Positions 16,200-25,735 of a DNA stretch of 31,341 nt are shown piece by piece. The notes beneath the pieces are model-generated. The model was not told where the DNA came from. It saw only the letters and a list, made by a program, of their open reading frames with translations, and did no database searches. How positions within the stretch are numbered: the stretch's first letter is position 1; every line of letters begins with the position of its first letter. The stretch spans positions 1 through 31,341 of the forward strand of contig JAFMSC010000003.1 in NCBI GenBank assembly GCA_017353825.1, given 5' to 3'. The DNA comes from Hyphomicrobiaceae bacterium. Its GTDB lineage: Bacteria > Pseudomonadota > Alphaproteobacteria > Rhizobiales > Hyphomicrobiaceae. Position numbers and translations under genes: made by a program.

Positions 16200-16514
16200 A
16201 TGACGTTTCGCCCCCTGCATGATCGGGTGGTTGTGCGCCGCATCGAGGAGGAGGAGAAGACCTCGGGCGGTATCATCATTCCAGACACGGCCAAGGAGAA
16301 GCCCATGCAAGGCGAGGTGATCGCCGTCGGCCCGGGTGCGCGCGATCAGACCGGGAAGTTGATCCCGCTCGAGGTCAAGAAGGGCGACATCGTGCTGTTC
16401 GGCAAGTGGTCTGGCACCGAGGTGAAGATCGACGGCAAGGAGGTGGTCATCATGAAGGAGAGCGACATCCTGGGTATTGTCGAGGGAAAGGCCTCGGTGC
16501 GTGCCGCGGCGTGA
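16200..16514 (+). CDS. groES: Co-chaperonin GroES
   Basis: A 104-residue GroES with the full signature: FRPLHDRVVVRRIEEEEKTSGGIIIPDTAKEKP, the mobile loop around EEKTSGGIII, GEVIAVGPGARDQTGKLIPLEVKKGDIVLFGKWSGTEVKIDGKE and KESDILGIVE. It forms the heptameric lid of the GroEL chamber. The extra C-terminal residues ASVRAAA slightly exceed the usual end. The start at 16200 follows GAGGCAGAAG. It is first in the groESL operon, and groEL follows after an unusually long 231-base gap. Confidence 0.97.
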   Translation: MTFRPLHDRVVVRRIEEEEKTSGGIIIPDTAKEKPMQGEVIAVGPGARDQTGKLIPLEVKKGDIVLFGKWSGTEVKIDGKEVVIMKESDILGIVEGKASVRAAA

Positions 16515-16534
16515 TTGCGGCCGTCCCGGCTTTT

Positions 16535-16560
16535 CCTCGGGATTCTCCCGAGGCGTGGTT
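16535..16560 (+). terminator. Hairpin after groES, possible attenuator or processing site
   Basis: CCTCGGGA (16535-16542), loop TTC, TCCCGAGG (16546-16553): a perfect 8-bp stem 20 bases after the groES stop, followed by CGTGGTTTTGC. The T-run is weak, so partial termination or RNA processing that adjusts the groES:groEL ratio is more likely than full termination. Confidence 0.55.
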
Positions 16561-16671
16561 TTGCAAGCGCGCGCCAAGACCCGCGAATCACGGATGAAGG
16601 GGTGAACCCTGTCGAACCGCGATGATGAGAGTTCGAAGCGCAAGCCGGTCGAGTGAACTCGAAGCGAAATC

Positions 16672-16692
16672 GAAAGGGGGCTCGCCCCTTCG
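16672..16692 (+). repeat. Hairpin in the groES-groEL gap
   Basis: AAGGGG and CCCCTT arms around GCTCG, extended by CG pairs with one bulged base. It lies about 55 bases upstream of groEL and precedes the second palindrome at 16723. Confidence 0.45.
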
Positions 16693-16722
16693 ATCCGGAT
16701 TCCAACTGCAACGTGAGAGGAA

Positions 16723-16737
16723 AGGGGTCTGACCCCT
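16723..16737 (+). repeat. Perfect palindrome between the groEL Shine-Dalgarno and start
   Basis: AGGGGTCTGACCCCT is an exact 15-base palindrome about a central T. It lies after the purine-rich GAGAGGAAA (16715-16723) and 8 bases before ATG 16746. As RNA it can fold into a 6-bp stem with a CUG loop. The same core occurs as an inverted pair at 30937-30969. Confidence 0.75.
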
Positions 16738-16745
16738 ACACAGCC

Positions 16746-18389
<1,644 letters not shown>

Positions 18390-18419
18390 TCCGGGCCGCA
18401 CGCGGACGAAGAGGCGCAC

Positions 18420-18449
18420 GAGCCCTGGCATACGGCTGGGGCTCTTTTT
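18420..18449 (+). terminator. Rho-independent terminator after groEL
   Basis: GAGCCC (18420-18425) pairs with GGGCTC (18439-18444), followed directly by five T. It lies 31 bases after the groEL stop and closes the groESL operon. Confidence 0.85.
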
Positions 18450-18551
18450 GTCCACCCTCCCAGAAAGAGCCATCGACGACTCCCTCGCGCGGGGGAGAGC
18501 GCGTGCAAGAGACGTTCGCCGGGGTCTCGCTGGGGAGGGTGGCCGTCTGTG

Positions 18552-19590
18552 ATGCGTATAAGACGGGGGAGCCTGTGGATCGCCGGATTGGCCGCCGGGG
18601 CCGGCATCTTGGCAGCGCTGCTCGCGGCGGCCCGGCTCTCGGGCCTCAGACATCCCAGGCACGGCAGCGGCAGCTGATTGCGGCGAAAGGTCAACCCAGA
18701 TCTCCGGCCCCCGAGCAGCCCGCGGGTCTGGCCAGGAGCGCGGAGGAGAGGGCGCACGAGGCCTCCGAGCACGACGCCAGGGACCGGGAACGCGCCGCCC
18801 TGGACCGCCGGCTGGGCGAAACCGCAGCGGTTCTGGCTGAGCACGCCGTCGGCCTCACCTACGGCGCCGTAGCCCTCATCGTCCTCACGGCGGGTCTGTG
18901 GTTGACGAGTTTGCTAGGGGCGCGCGACCTTAGGGCTGCCGTGCGCGCCATTGAGGCGTCGTCGGCCGCGGCGCAGCGCTCGACACGGTTCATGCAGCGC
19001 GCCCTGGTGCTCAACCAGCGTGCCACCGTCATCGTCGGCGAGCCCAAAGCTGCCTGGCTGCGCGATGCTGGGGATCGGCTGGTCGGCTGCCGGCTTCTCG
19101 TCACCTGGCACAACGTGGGCGCCACGCCCACGCGCGACATGATCGCCGCCATCGCCGGGCTCGCGACCGAGAAGCCACCCTCCCAGACTAACGCACTGCC
19201 AAGGACCGACGCGCGCCGACAGCCCGCGATCGTTGGGCCAAACGCGGCGATCAACAGCGCCTCAGTTAATCTCCCGATCGGACTGGTGGCCGGTATCCTG
19301 CGGCACCGGCCCATTACCTGTTCGCCGGCTCGGCCGAGTACAACGATGTACTCGAGCATACGCCGCGCCACCGCGTGGAGTTCTGCTACTGGCTCGAGTT
19401 CGAGGGCGACCTGAAGGCCAACCGGCTGGAGGCCCGCTTCCATCTCCACGGCCGCCACAACCGCCACTGCGACGCCGAAGAGCGCGTCGAAAATGGTGTC
19501 GGGTCCGACACCATGGCACCGCCGCGCGACCTGAAATATGGTGTCAGCCCCGGATCCGGAATGACCCACACCATTCCCCAACCGGGATAG
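18552..19590 (+). pseudogene. Frameshifted membrane protein of a rhizobial hypothetical family
   Basis: The pieces lie in successive frames. A start near 18552 gives a hydrophobic WIAGLAAGAGILAALLAAARL that ends at 18677. The central part is in another frame: ALDRRLGETAAVLAEHAVGLTYGAVALIVLTAGLWLTSLL, then AIEASSAAAQRSTRFMQRALVLNQRATVIVGEPKAAWL and RLLVTWHNVGATPTRDMIA. Near 19308 it moves to a third frame that gives HYLFAGSAEYNDVLEHTPRHRVEFCYWLEFEGD and stops at 19590. This order (one TM helix, a helical stalk, an immunoglobulin-like domain with NxGxTPA and YxDxF..HR..F) matches a family common in Bradyrhizobium-type genomes with unknown role. At least one and perhaps two frameshifts inactivate it. 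Its 3' end is built from small palindromes. Confidence 0.55.
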
Positions 19591-19640
19591 CAGCCACGGC
19601 GTCAACCTCGGCCTGCGCCGTGCTGGAGGGTCTGACACCA
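19493..19640. repeat. Cluster of four GGTGTC-type palindrome copies
   Basis: ATGGTGTCGG (19493-19502) and CCGACACCAT (19505-19514) form a perfect 10-bp inverted repeat. GGTGTCAGCCCC follows at 19540-19551. A reverse-oriented variant, TGACCCACACCATT, is at 19562-19575. A further reverse copy, GGGTCTGACACC, is at 19628-19639. Inverted and spaced copies within 150 bases resemble a REP/BIME cluster. It fills the gap before pncB and supplies the last codons of the frameshifted gene. Confidence 0.65.
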
Positions 19641-19660
19641 CTGGAGGCCCCGACCCAGCC

Positions 19661-20953
19661 ATGACCGACATTGCCACCCGCGTCTACAACCACACCTGGA
19701 AGATCGACCCGATCGTGCGTTCGGTGCTCGATACCGACTTCTACAAACTGCTGATGGCGCAGACGATCTTCCGCCGGCATCGGGACTTGCGGGTGACCTT
19801 TGGCATCCTCAACCGAACGGCTTCGGTCAAGCTCGCGCACCTCGTCGATGCCGGCGAGCTGAAGGAGCAGCTTGACCACATCCGCACGCTTTCGCTGTCG
19901 CGTGGCGAGTCCACCTGGTTGCGTGGCAACTCCTTCTACGGCAAGCGGCCGATGTTCTCGCCCGACTTCATTCGCTGGCTCGAGGGCTTCCGCTTCCCGC
20001 CCTATCACCTAGAGCGAAAGGGCGACCAGTACGAGCTGACCTTCGAGGGACCGTGGATCGAGACCACCATGTGGGAGATCCCGGCGCTGGCGGTGCTGAT
20101 GGAGCTGCACTCCAGGGCGGTCACCAAGGGCATGGGCAAATTCGAGCTGCAGGTGCTCTACGCCCGCGCCATGACACGCGTGTGGGAGAAGATCGGCCGC
20201 CTCAAGCCGCTCCCCGATCTCAGCATCGCCGACTTCGGCACGCGCCGCCGCCACGGCTTTTTGTGGCAGGACTGGTGCGTGCAGGCGATGATGGAGGGGC
20301 TGGGGCCGGCGTTCCTCGGCACCTCCAACTGCCTGATTGCCATGCGGCGTGAGGTGGAGGCGATCGGCACCAACGCCCACGAGCTACCCATGGTCTACTG
20401 CGCGCTCGCCCGCAACGACCGCGAGCTGGCCGAGGCCCCCTACAAGGTGCTGCGCGACTGGCAAGATGACTACGACGGCAACCTGCGCGTCATGCTGCCG
20501 GATACGTACGGCTCGCCCGGCTTCCTGGAGCGGGCGCCGGACTGGGTGGCGCACTGGACCGGGGTTCGCGTCGATTCGGGCGATCCCATCGAGGGCGGTG
20601 AACTCGCCATCGACTGGTGGAAGAGGCGCGGCCAGGACCCGAAAAAGAAGCTCGCGATCTTCTCCGATGGGCTCGACGTGGAGGCGATCGAGCGCATCCA
20701 CGACCATTTCCATGGCCGCGTGCGGGTCGGCTATGGCTGGGGCACGCTACTGACCAACGACTTCCGCGGTCTCGGCCCCAACGGCGGCCTCGACCCGTTC
20801 TCCGTGGTATGCAAGGTGATCTCCGCCAACGGGCACCTGGCTGTGAAGCTTTCCGACAACCCATTGAAGGCCACGGGCCTCCCCGCCGAGGTGGAGCGCT
20901 ACCGCCGCGTTTTTCAGGTCGGGCCACAGGCCGGCATGCCCGTGGCGGTGTAG
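19661..20953 (+). CDS. pncB: Nicotinate phosphoribosyltransferase
   Basis: A 430-residue NAPRTase of the PncB type. It converts nicotinate and PRPP, with ATP, to nicotinate mononucleotide in the NAD salvage (Preiss-Handler) pathway. Landmarks are SVLDTDFYKLLMAQTIFRRH (21-40), the ADFGTRRRHGF segment (190-200), GTSNCLIAMRREVEAIGTNAHELP with the His240 that is phosphorylated in the mechanism, and GVRVDSGDPIEGGELAIDWW plus FSDGLD for PRPP binding. ATG 19661 follows GGAGG by 13 bases. The gene stands alone on the plus strand behind a palindrome cluster. Confidence 0.95.
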   Translation: MTDIATRVYNHTWKIDPIVRSVLDTDFYKLLMAQTIFRRHRDLRVTFGILNRTASVKLAHLVDAGELKEQLDHIRTLSLSRGESTWLRGNSFYGKRPMFSPDFIRWLEGFRFPPYHLERKGDQYELTFEGPWIETTMWEIPALAVLMELHSRAVTKGMGKFELQVLYARAMTRVWEKIGRLKPLPDLSIADFGTRRRHGFLWQDWCVQAMMEGLGPAFLGTSNCLIAMRREVEAIGTNAHELPMVYCALARNDRELAEAPYKVLRDWQDDYDGNLRVMLPDTYGSPGFLERAPDWVAHWTGVRVDSGDPIEGGELAIDWWKRRGQDPKKKLAIFSDGLDVEAIERIHDHFHGRVRVGYGWGTLLTNDFRGLGPNGGLDPFSVVCKVISANGHLAVKLSDNPLKATGLPAEVERYRRVFQVGPQAGMPVAV

Positions 20954-21230
20954 GGGATCGTCCGGAGGCCGCGGGCGACAGACCGAGGTTCTCTCACATG
21001 TCGAGGTTCTCTCACATGTCATGAGATACGGCAGACCGTCGCAAGGTACGGCGACGTTTTGAGACGAGGCCTGCCGGCGCCCATGATCAACGCGCGGTCT
21101 CGTTCGTCCCGTTTCGCTGGGTGGGCGCTCGCTCCTCGCCGGGCGCGTAGCCGACGAACGGAGCAGCCACACCCGAGCCTCAGCGGTACCGTCGCGCCGC
21201 AGGCAGGCGATGATCCCCAAGGACCGGGGG
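20954..21230. other. Intergenic region between pncB and the tRNA promoter
   Basis: Apart from the 18-bp tandem duplication at 20984-21019, I find no gene here. Short frames on both strands have no recognisable product. The sequence from 20984 to about 21080 has the look of an insertion-element end or leader, but no transposase and no matching opposite end are visible. Confidence 0.4.
20984..21019. repeat. Tandem duplication of an 18-bp unit
   Basis: CGAGGTTCTCTCACATGT occurs twice without a gap (20984-21001 and 21002-21019), both copies identical. It begins 31 bases after the pncB stop. Confidence 0.85.
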
Positions 21231-21258
21231 TTCACACGCCGATAAAATCTGCTATAAG
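21231..21258 (+). promoter_or_regulatory. Promoter of the initiator tRNA
   Basis: TTCACA (21231-21236), 16 bases, TATAAG (21253-21258) followed by the GC-rich GCCCGCGCC typical of stable-RNA promoters under stringent control. It lies about 98 bases before the tRNA. Confidence 0.6.
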
Positions 21259-21356
21259 GCCCGCGCCTGCCCCCCACCTGCCGGACGCTTGCGGATGCTA
21301 CTCAAGGCATCCTCGCCAGGTCAGCCAACGCAGGAGTGGGGCGGCAGCGTCGGTGA

Positions 21357-21433
<77 letters not shown>

Positions 21434-21564
21434 CTTTTGTTATAACTCGCTGTCCATCTCAATCTGACACACGGGGGCTCAATCTGGGCGAAGACACGCC
21501 TCGTTGACCTTCTGGTGACAGGGAACCAGCGTAAGCGGTCGAGCCACCCCACCTCGACAGGCTG

Positions 21565-21780
21565 TCAGGCGCTGCTGGCGACGTAGGCCCAGGGCATGAG
21601 CTCGTCGATGCGGGATGCAGGCCACAGGTTGACGAGCCTGGTGAGTGTGTCGGTCATCCAGGCGAGCGGGTCGACGGCGTTGAGCTTGCAAGTCTCTACA
21701 AGCGACGCGATCATCGCCCAGTTCTCGGCGCCGAGGTCGTGGCCGGCGAAGAGGGCGTTCTTGCGGTTGAGGGCAATCGC
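21565..21780 (-). pseudogene. IS66-family transposase, C-terminal remnant
   Basis: About 70 codons ending at the natural stop carry the IS66 TnpC tail: IALNRKNALFAGHDLGAENW, IASLVETCKLNAVDPLAWMTD, LTRLVNLWPASRIDELMPWAY. Everything N-terminal of IALNRKN, including the DDE core, is missing. No terminal inverted repeats were found. Confidence 0.85.
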
Positions 21781-21872
21781 GCAACCATTCTGCCCATGTC
21801 GGGCAGGATGTCGTTGTCCACTTATCGTTGGCATCCGCTGTATGGGCGCAGTGCCCGTCGCATCCAGAGTGA

Positions 21873-22120
21873 GCGGCAACGGGTGAGTTCGTGCATGTCG
21901 AGCTGACGCCCGGCTCGGTGACGATCCTGCCGACCTGGAAGTTCGATCTTGTCTATTGCGCCGGCATAAAGGTTGGTGCGCCACAAGTCTCTCTGGCGGC
22001 GCTGCGTGATCTGCACGACCTGTTGAGGGCATGCGAATCGCGGCTCCACTCCGCAGACGGCACAACGGTCAAGGAGGAGACGCACGATGCGCTCGCTCGC
22101 AACACGGAGGAATGCACTTG
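21873..22120 (+). pseudogene. 5'-truncated accessory gene of the recombinase module
   Basis: The frame from about 21873 reads LTPGSVTILPTWKFDL, VYCAGIKVGAPQVSLAALRDLHDLL and then TTVKEETHDALARN. It resembles the C-terminal half of the small proteins (DUF5372-like) that precede recombinase genes in rhizobial elements. The frame is closed by a TGA at 21870, so the N-terminal half is missing, presumably lost where the IS66 fragment abuts. The frame stays open to 22289, but similarity ends near 22120. The family assignment is tentative. Confidence 0.4.
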
Positions 22121-22299
22121 TTCCGGTGACACGACGCCAACCGCCGGCGGCCCCGCGGCAACTCGATCTGGCACTCGACGACGCAAGGTTGAGAGGCCTG
22201 TCAGAGACCGAGCGCCGATGGGTGTCGCAAGGCCTGGCCCATCTCCTGTTGGAGGCAAGCGGCGTCGCACTCGGGGAGGTCGGTCATGAGCACGAATGA
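22087..22299 (+). CDS. Small protein preceding the serine recombinase
   Basis: A 70-residue basic/amphipathic protein (RRQPPAAPRQLDLALDDARL, LSETERRWVSQGLAHLLLEASGVA). Proteins of this size and pattern commonly precede large serine recombinase genes in rhizobial elements; the function is unknown. AAGGAGGAGACGCACG upstream is a strong ribosome-binding site. Its stop overlaps the recombinase start by 14 bases, indicating translational coupling. Confidence 0.6.
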   Translation: MRSLATRRNALVPVTRRQPPAAPRQLDLALDDARLRGLSETERRWVSQGLAHLLLEASGVALGEVGHEHE

Positions 22300-22747
22300 C
22301 GCTCTCCTTCCGGCCGCCATGCTGCAACGCAAGGCCGTCGTCTACGTCCGCCAATCGACGGTGCAGCAAGCGCAGTCGAACCTGGAGAGCCAGCGGCGCC
22401 AATACGAGCTTGTCGATGTTGCGAAGCGGCGCGGGTTCAAGGATGTCGAGGTCATCGACGATGACCTCGGGCGATCCGCCAGCGGCACCGTCGAGCGCCC
22501 CGGCTTCGATCGCCTGGTCGCCGCGTTGTGTGCGGGGCAGGTCGGCGCGGTCCTGTGCCTCGACGCGTCGCGGCTCGCGCGGAACGGCCGCGACTGGCAC
22601 CATCTGCTCGAGCTGTGCGGGTTGGTCGAGGCCCGCGTTATCGACCTCGACGGCGTCTATGACCCCTGCCGGCCGAACGACCGCCTCCTGCTCGGCATGA
22701 AGGGCAGCATCAGTGAGTTCGAGCTGGGCATCATCCGGTCCCGGATG
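22286..22747 (+). pseudogene. Truncated serine recombinase (catalytic domain only)
   Basis: The resolvase-type catalytic domain is intact: AVVYVRQSTVQQAQSN with nucleophile Ser24, DLGRSASGTVERPGFDRLV, LCLDASRLARNGRDWHHLL, and MKGSISEFELGIIRSRM. Similarity stops at 22747. The large recombinase and zinc-ribbon/coiled-coil regions that follow in this family are gone, and the frame runs into unrelated sequence until 23074. It is therefore a dead fragment of a site-specific recombinase of the large-serine type. Confidence 0.85.
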
Positions 22748-22817
22748 TGCTTACTCACGCGGGTTCCAGATGAGAGCGTAGACGTTCGGATCGGCGGCGC
22801 ATTCATCGAAGTGCTGC

Positions 22818-22877
22818 GCCGGTGCGCTGCGATATCAGCCGCTCGCGCACGCGGTGGAGAGCCTGCAGGTCGAGCTG
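22818..22877 (-). pseudogene. IS110-family transposase remnant
   Basis: Twenty minus-strand codons read QLDLQALHRVRERLISQR followed by TG, a well-known stretch of IS110 transposases just after the N-terminal DEDD domain. It is cut off on both sides by unrelated sequence. Downstream on the same strand, in another frame, lies HFDECAADPNVYALIWNPRE and a stop (about 22750-22815), which I could not assign. Confidence 0.6.
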
Positions 22878-23016
22878 CGCGGGCAGCGGGGAGATGGGGA
22901 GCGCGGCCGGACCATCCCATTAGCTGCCCTTTGCACCACGTCGGAAAGCAAATGTTCGTGTCAGCCGGACCGTACTATGGTCCCGTAGTGCGACAGGGTT
23001 CGGGCCGATCTGGCCG

Positions 23017-24342
23017 CTATTCCGCCGCGCGCAATGCCGGCGGATGTACCGATGCTGCCAGCTGCTTGGCATAGACCTCGCGCCAGGAGCTCTTATCGTC
23101 GCTGACGAAATATCCGCTGCGTGCGCCGCGATAAACGCTGGCATTCTCGACGCCGGGCGGCAACACTCCATTGTCGCGTAGTGCGCGTGCCGCCATCAGT
23201 AGGCGCCGGCGCGTGCGCGTGATCATCTGGTCCGACGGCCCCAGATGCTCGAGCTCGTGGTCGACAATGGGCCCCATGCTTTCGGTGATCGCTTGGTCTT
23301 GCAGGTGAATACCGTCGATCCCGCTGTAAATCTTGCCGCTTTGCTGGGCGGCGCGATCCATCCCCCAGTCGTTGTCCGCGTTTGATGCCATCCGCCAACG
23401 GCCGAGCCAGCCGGTCGTGTTGGGCCGCAGCTTGTTGCCGCGCCCCGTGCCGCCGATCGGCGTGCCGTCCTTGTAGGCCGGCTGCGGCAGCGACATCGCC
23501 GACACCGCCCGCTTCCACCAGATGAAGACGAACATGGTGTGCTCGTCGTCGAGCGGCACCCACCCGCGCGCATGCATGTGGCTGACGAATTCGCCGTTGG
23601 GTGCCTGACTCCAGAACGGGAACAGGAAGTTGCCGACGCGATAGTAGGTCCGGCCGGGCCGCACTTCGCGGTAGCCGGCGTACTGCGTGCCCCACGGCGT
23701 TTCCGCCATGTGGTACTCCGGCGCTCGGTTGATGACCGTGTTCCAGACCGGCTCGTCCTCCGATAGGTCGTCGACATCGACGTGGCCGGCGTGCAGGAAG
23801 CCGAAATGCGAGGTATCGATCTCACCCTCCAGCGCTTGCAGGTAGTTGCAGTCGCGCTGGATGAAGCTGACGTTGATCTCGTCCTCCGGCATGTCGAGGA
23901 TCTCGAACGCCGGCAGCGGCGGTACCTCGGCGCGCGAACCCATATAGACCCAAACCACTCCGGCGTGCTCGATGACCTTGTAGGCTTTGGCCTTCACCTT
24001 CTGCTTGAAGCCCGGCGGTGGCAGGCTCGGCATGTCGAGGCAGTTACCGTCGACGTCGAATTTCCAGCCGTGATAGATGCAGCGGATGCCGCCTTCCTCG
24101 TTGCGCCCCAGGAATAGTGACGCACAGCGGTGCGGGCAGCGATGGTCCATCACGCCGACCCGGCCCGCGCTGTCGCGAAACGCGATCAGCTTTTCGCCGA
24201 GAAGCATCAGACGAACCGGCGAGCCGTCGCGCACGAGTTCCGAGGACTTGGCCGCTGGAATCCAGTAGCATCGCATCAGCGCGCCCATCGGCGTTCCTCG
24301 GCCGACGCGCGTCAGCTCCGTGCCTTCCTGCGCCGTGGTCAT
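23017..24342 (-). CDS. Rieske non-haem iron oxygenase, phthalate-dioxygenase-like alpha subunit
   Basis: A 441-residue ring-hydroxylating oxygenase. The Rieske [2Fe-2S] ligands are C69-x-H71 in DHRCPHRCAS and C88-x2-H91 in RCIYHGWKFD. The mononuclear iron site is in EIDTSHFGFLHAGH (H179, H184), with a later DQAITESMGPIVDH containing the third ligand candidate. Overall length and LVRDGSPVRLMLLGEKLIAFRD match the phthalate 4,5-dioxygenase/PobA-like group, cytosolic enzymes fed by a separate reductase, which is not visible here. The ATG at 24342 follows GGGAGGACC; the frame upstream to 24630 is open by chance. It is divergent from the TRAP genes, suggesting joint uptake and oxidation of an aromatic acid. 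Confidence 0.9.
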   Translation of the reverse strand: MTTAQEGTELTRVGRGTPMGALMRCYWIPAAKSSELVRDGSPVRLMLLGEKLIAFRDSAGRVGVMDHRCPHRCASLFLGRNEEGGIRCIYHGWKFDVDGNCLDMPSLPPPGFKQKVKAKAYKVIEHAGVVWVYMGSRAEVPPLPAFEILDMPEDEINVSFIQRDCNYLQALEGEIDTSHFGFLHAGHVDVDDLSEDEPVWNTVINRAPEYHMAETPWGTQYAGYREVRPGRTYYRVGNFLFPFWSQAPNGEFVSHMHARGWVPLDDEHTMFVFIWWKRAVSAMSLPQPAYKDGTPIGGTGRGNKLRPNTTGWLGRWRMASNADNDWGMDRAAQQSGKIYSGIDGIHLQDQAITESMGPIVDHELEHLGPSDQMITRTRRRLLMAARALRDNGVLPPGVENASVYRGARSGYFVSDDKSSWREVYAKQLAASVHPPALRAAE

Positions 24343-24687
24343 CTGGTCCTCCCGAACTTGGAGCGATCGGCGCATTATGCATTCGCCGGGCAGGCTAGTT
24401 GTGCACCCGTGATGTCTCGTGCACCCTGCCCGTTCCACAAAGGGAAGCTTGCAAGCGAGGTGTCGAAGGGAGGAGCACCGCGGGTTTCCCGGCCTCAATC
24501 GCCACCGTTGGACCCTTCCGCCGACAAGCGCCGTATGGCCTCGCCTGCGCGGCCCATCCTGGCCGCTGGCAGACGCCGCTTCTTGCGGTTGGACTAAGAT
24601 GCATGATTCACCGCCTTGTGTCGTCACCATATGTTGTGCATGCTGTAAGCACCGTCAAAGCTCGCTAAGAGCTGTCTAAGGGAGGAA
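24343..24687. promoter_or_regulatory. Divergent control region between the Rieske gene and dctP
   Basis: A 345-base region without a supported gene that must hold both promoters. Two copies of GTGCACCC (24401-24408 and 24419-24426), spaced 18 bases start-to-start, could be a regulator site. GTGC...GCAC (24636-24652) and AGCTC...GAGCT (about 24659-24673) lie close to dctP. I could not assign a regulator, and none is encoded nearby. Confidence 0.4.
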
Positions 24688-25719
24688 ATGATGAGGCATT
24701 TTCCGGCCGGCGCCGGGAGCGCCGCTATTGCATTTTCCCTCGCCATCGCCCGCGCCGTCCCCGCCTCGGCTGAAACCACCGTCTGGAACTTCAACATGTT
24801 CGGTCCGCCGCGCGCGGTCACCGTCTCCATCGAAACGATGGCAGAGTTCTACAAGAAAGAGTCCAACGGCGATCTCGAGATCAAGATCGCCTACGGCGCC
24901 GCGCTTGGTCCCGAGAGGCAAGTCCCGGAGAGCATCAAGTCAGGCGGCTACGAGGCCGGGATGATGTGCGCGGGATATTACCCCAATAAGTTTCCGCTGC
25001 TGACGGTGATGGAGCTTCCCTTCCTTCCGCCCCGCAACATTGCCGACAACGCCAAAGTGTATCAGGCAGTCCTCAATCATCCGCTGATCGTGAAGGAGAT
25101 GGCCGAGCGCTGGAACGTCAAGTACCTCGGCCCCTCTTTCTTGCCCGCCTTCGAGTTCATGGGCAACAAACGGATCGCGTCGGTCGACGACATGAAGGGC
25201 GTCAAGATGCGTATCGTCGGTCTGAACGCCAAGGCCCTTCAGGCATTCGGCGCGGTGCCGACCATGGTGACGGCGCCGGAGGGCTACGAGGCCTTGCAGC
25301 GCGGCACGATCGACAGCTTCGGGTTCCCCTATGCGTACACGTTTGGGGCATACAGGCTGCATGAGGTCTCCAAGTTCGTCACCGAAGGCATCGCCATGAG
25401 CGGCTTCCTGTGCTTCAGCGGCGTGAGCCAGACGGCCTGGAACAAGCTGCCCGACACCCTCAAGGCCAAGCTGCAGCAAGCGCAGGATCTTGCCAGCGCG
25501 GCGCTGTTCAAGGCGTACAAGGCGGAAGACGATAAGTGGATTCCCATATTCAAACAGAAGCTTGAAGTGACCCAGTTCCCGGCGGCGGAGCGAGCCAAGC
25601 TCGTGGCTGCTGCTAGCCCCGTGTGGGAGGGGTGGGTCAAGGAGCAGGAGGCCGCCGGCCGGCCCGGCAGACAAATCTTGGACTTCGTGAAGTCTGAAGT
25701 CAGCAAGTACACGCACTGA
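24688..25719 (+). CDS. dctP: TRAP transporter solute-binding protein DctP
   Basis: A 343-residue periplasmic receptor with signal peptide MMRHFPAGAGSAAIAFSLAIARAVPASA. The mature protein begins TTVWNFNMFGPPRAVTVSIETMAEFYKKESNGDLEIKIAYGAALG. The signature VDDMKGVKMRIVGLNAKALQAFGAVPTMV contains the conserved Arg (in MRIVG) that grips substrate carboxylates, followed by YEALQRGTIDSFGFPYAYTFG. It delivers a carboxylate to DctQM. AGGGAGGAA precedes the ATG; 24691 is an alternative Met. dctQ follows after 16 bases. Confidence 0.92.
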   Translation: MMRHFPAGAGSAAIAFSLAIARAVPASAETTVWNFNMFGPPRAVTVSIETMAEFYKKESNGDLEIKIAYGAALGPERQVPESIKSGGYEAGMMCAGYYPNKFPLLTVMELPFLPPRNIADNAKVYQAVLNHPLIVKEMAERWNVKYLGPSFLPAFEFMGNKRIASVDDMKGVKMRIVGLNAKALQAFGAVPTMVTAPEGYEALQRGTIDSFGFPYAYTFGAYRLHEVSKFVTEGIAMSGFLCFSGVSQTAWNKLPDTLKAKLQQAQDLASAALFKAYKAEDDKWIPIFKQKLEVTQFPAAERAKLVAAASPVWEGWVKEQEAAGRPGRQILDFVKSEVSKYTH

Positions 25720-25735
25720 GCCGCCTGGAGGGTCC

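Noticed and set aside
22750..22815. Minus-strand peptide ending in PNVYALIWNPRE
   Set aside because: It looks like a real C-terminal end, but the piece is too short to assign and has no start; mentioned only with the IS110 fragment.
21434..23016. Possible genomic island with tRNA-derived att sites
   Set aside because: I found no duplicate of the tRNA 3' end in the window and no integrase of the tyrosine type; only fragments remain.
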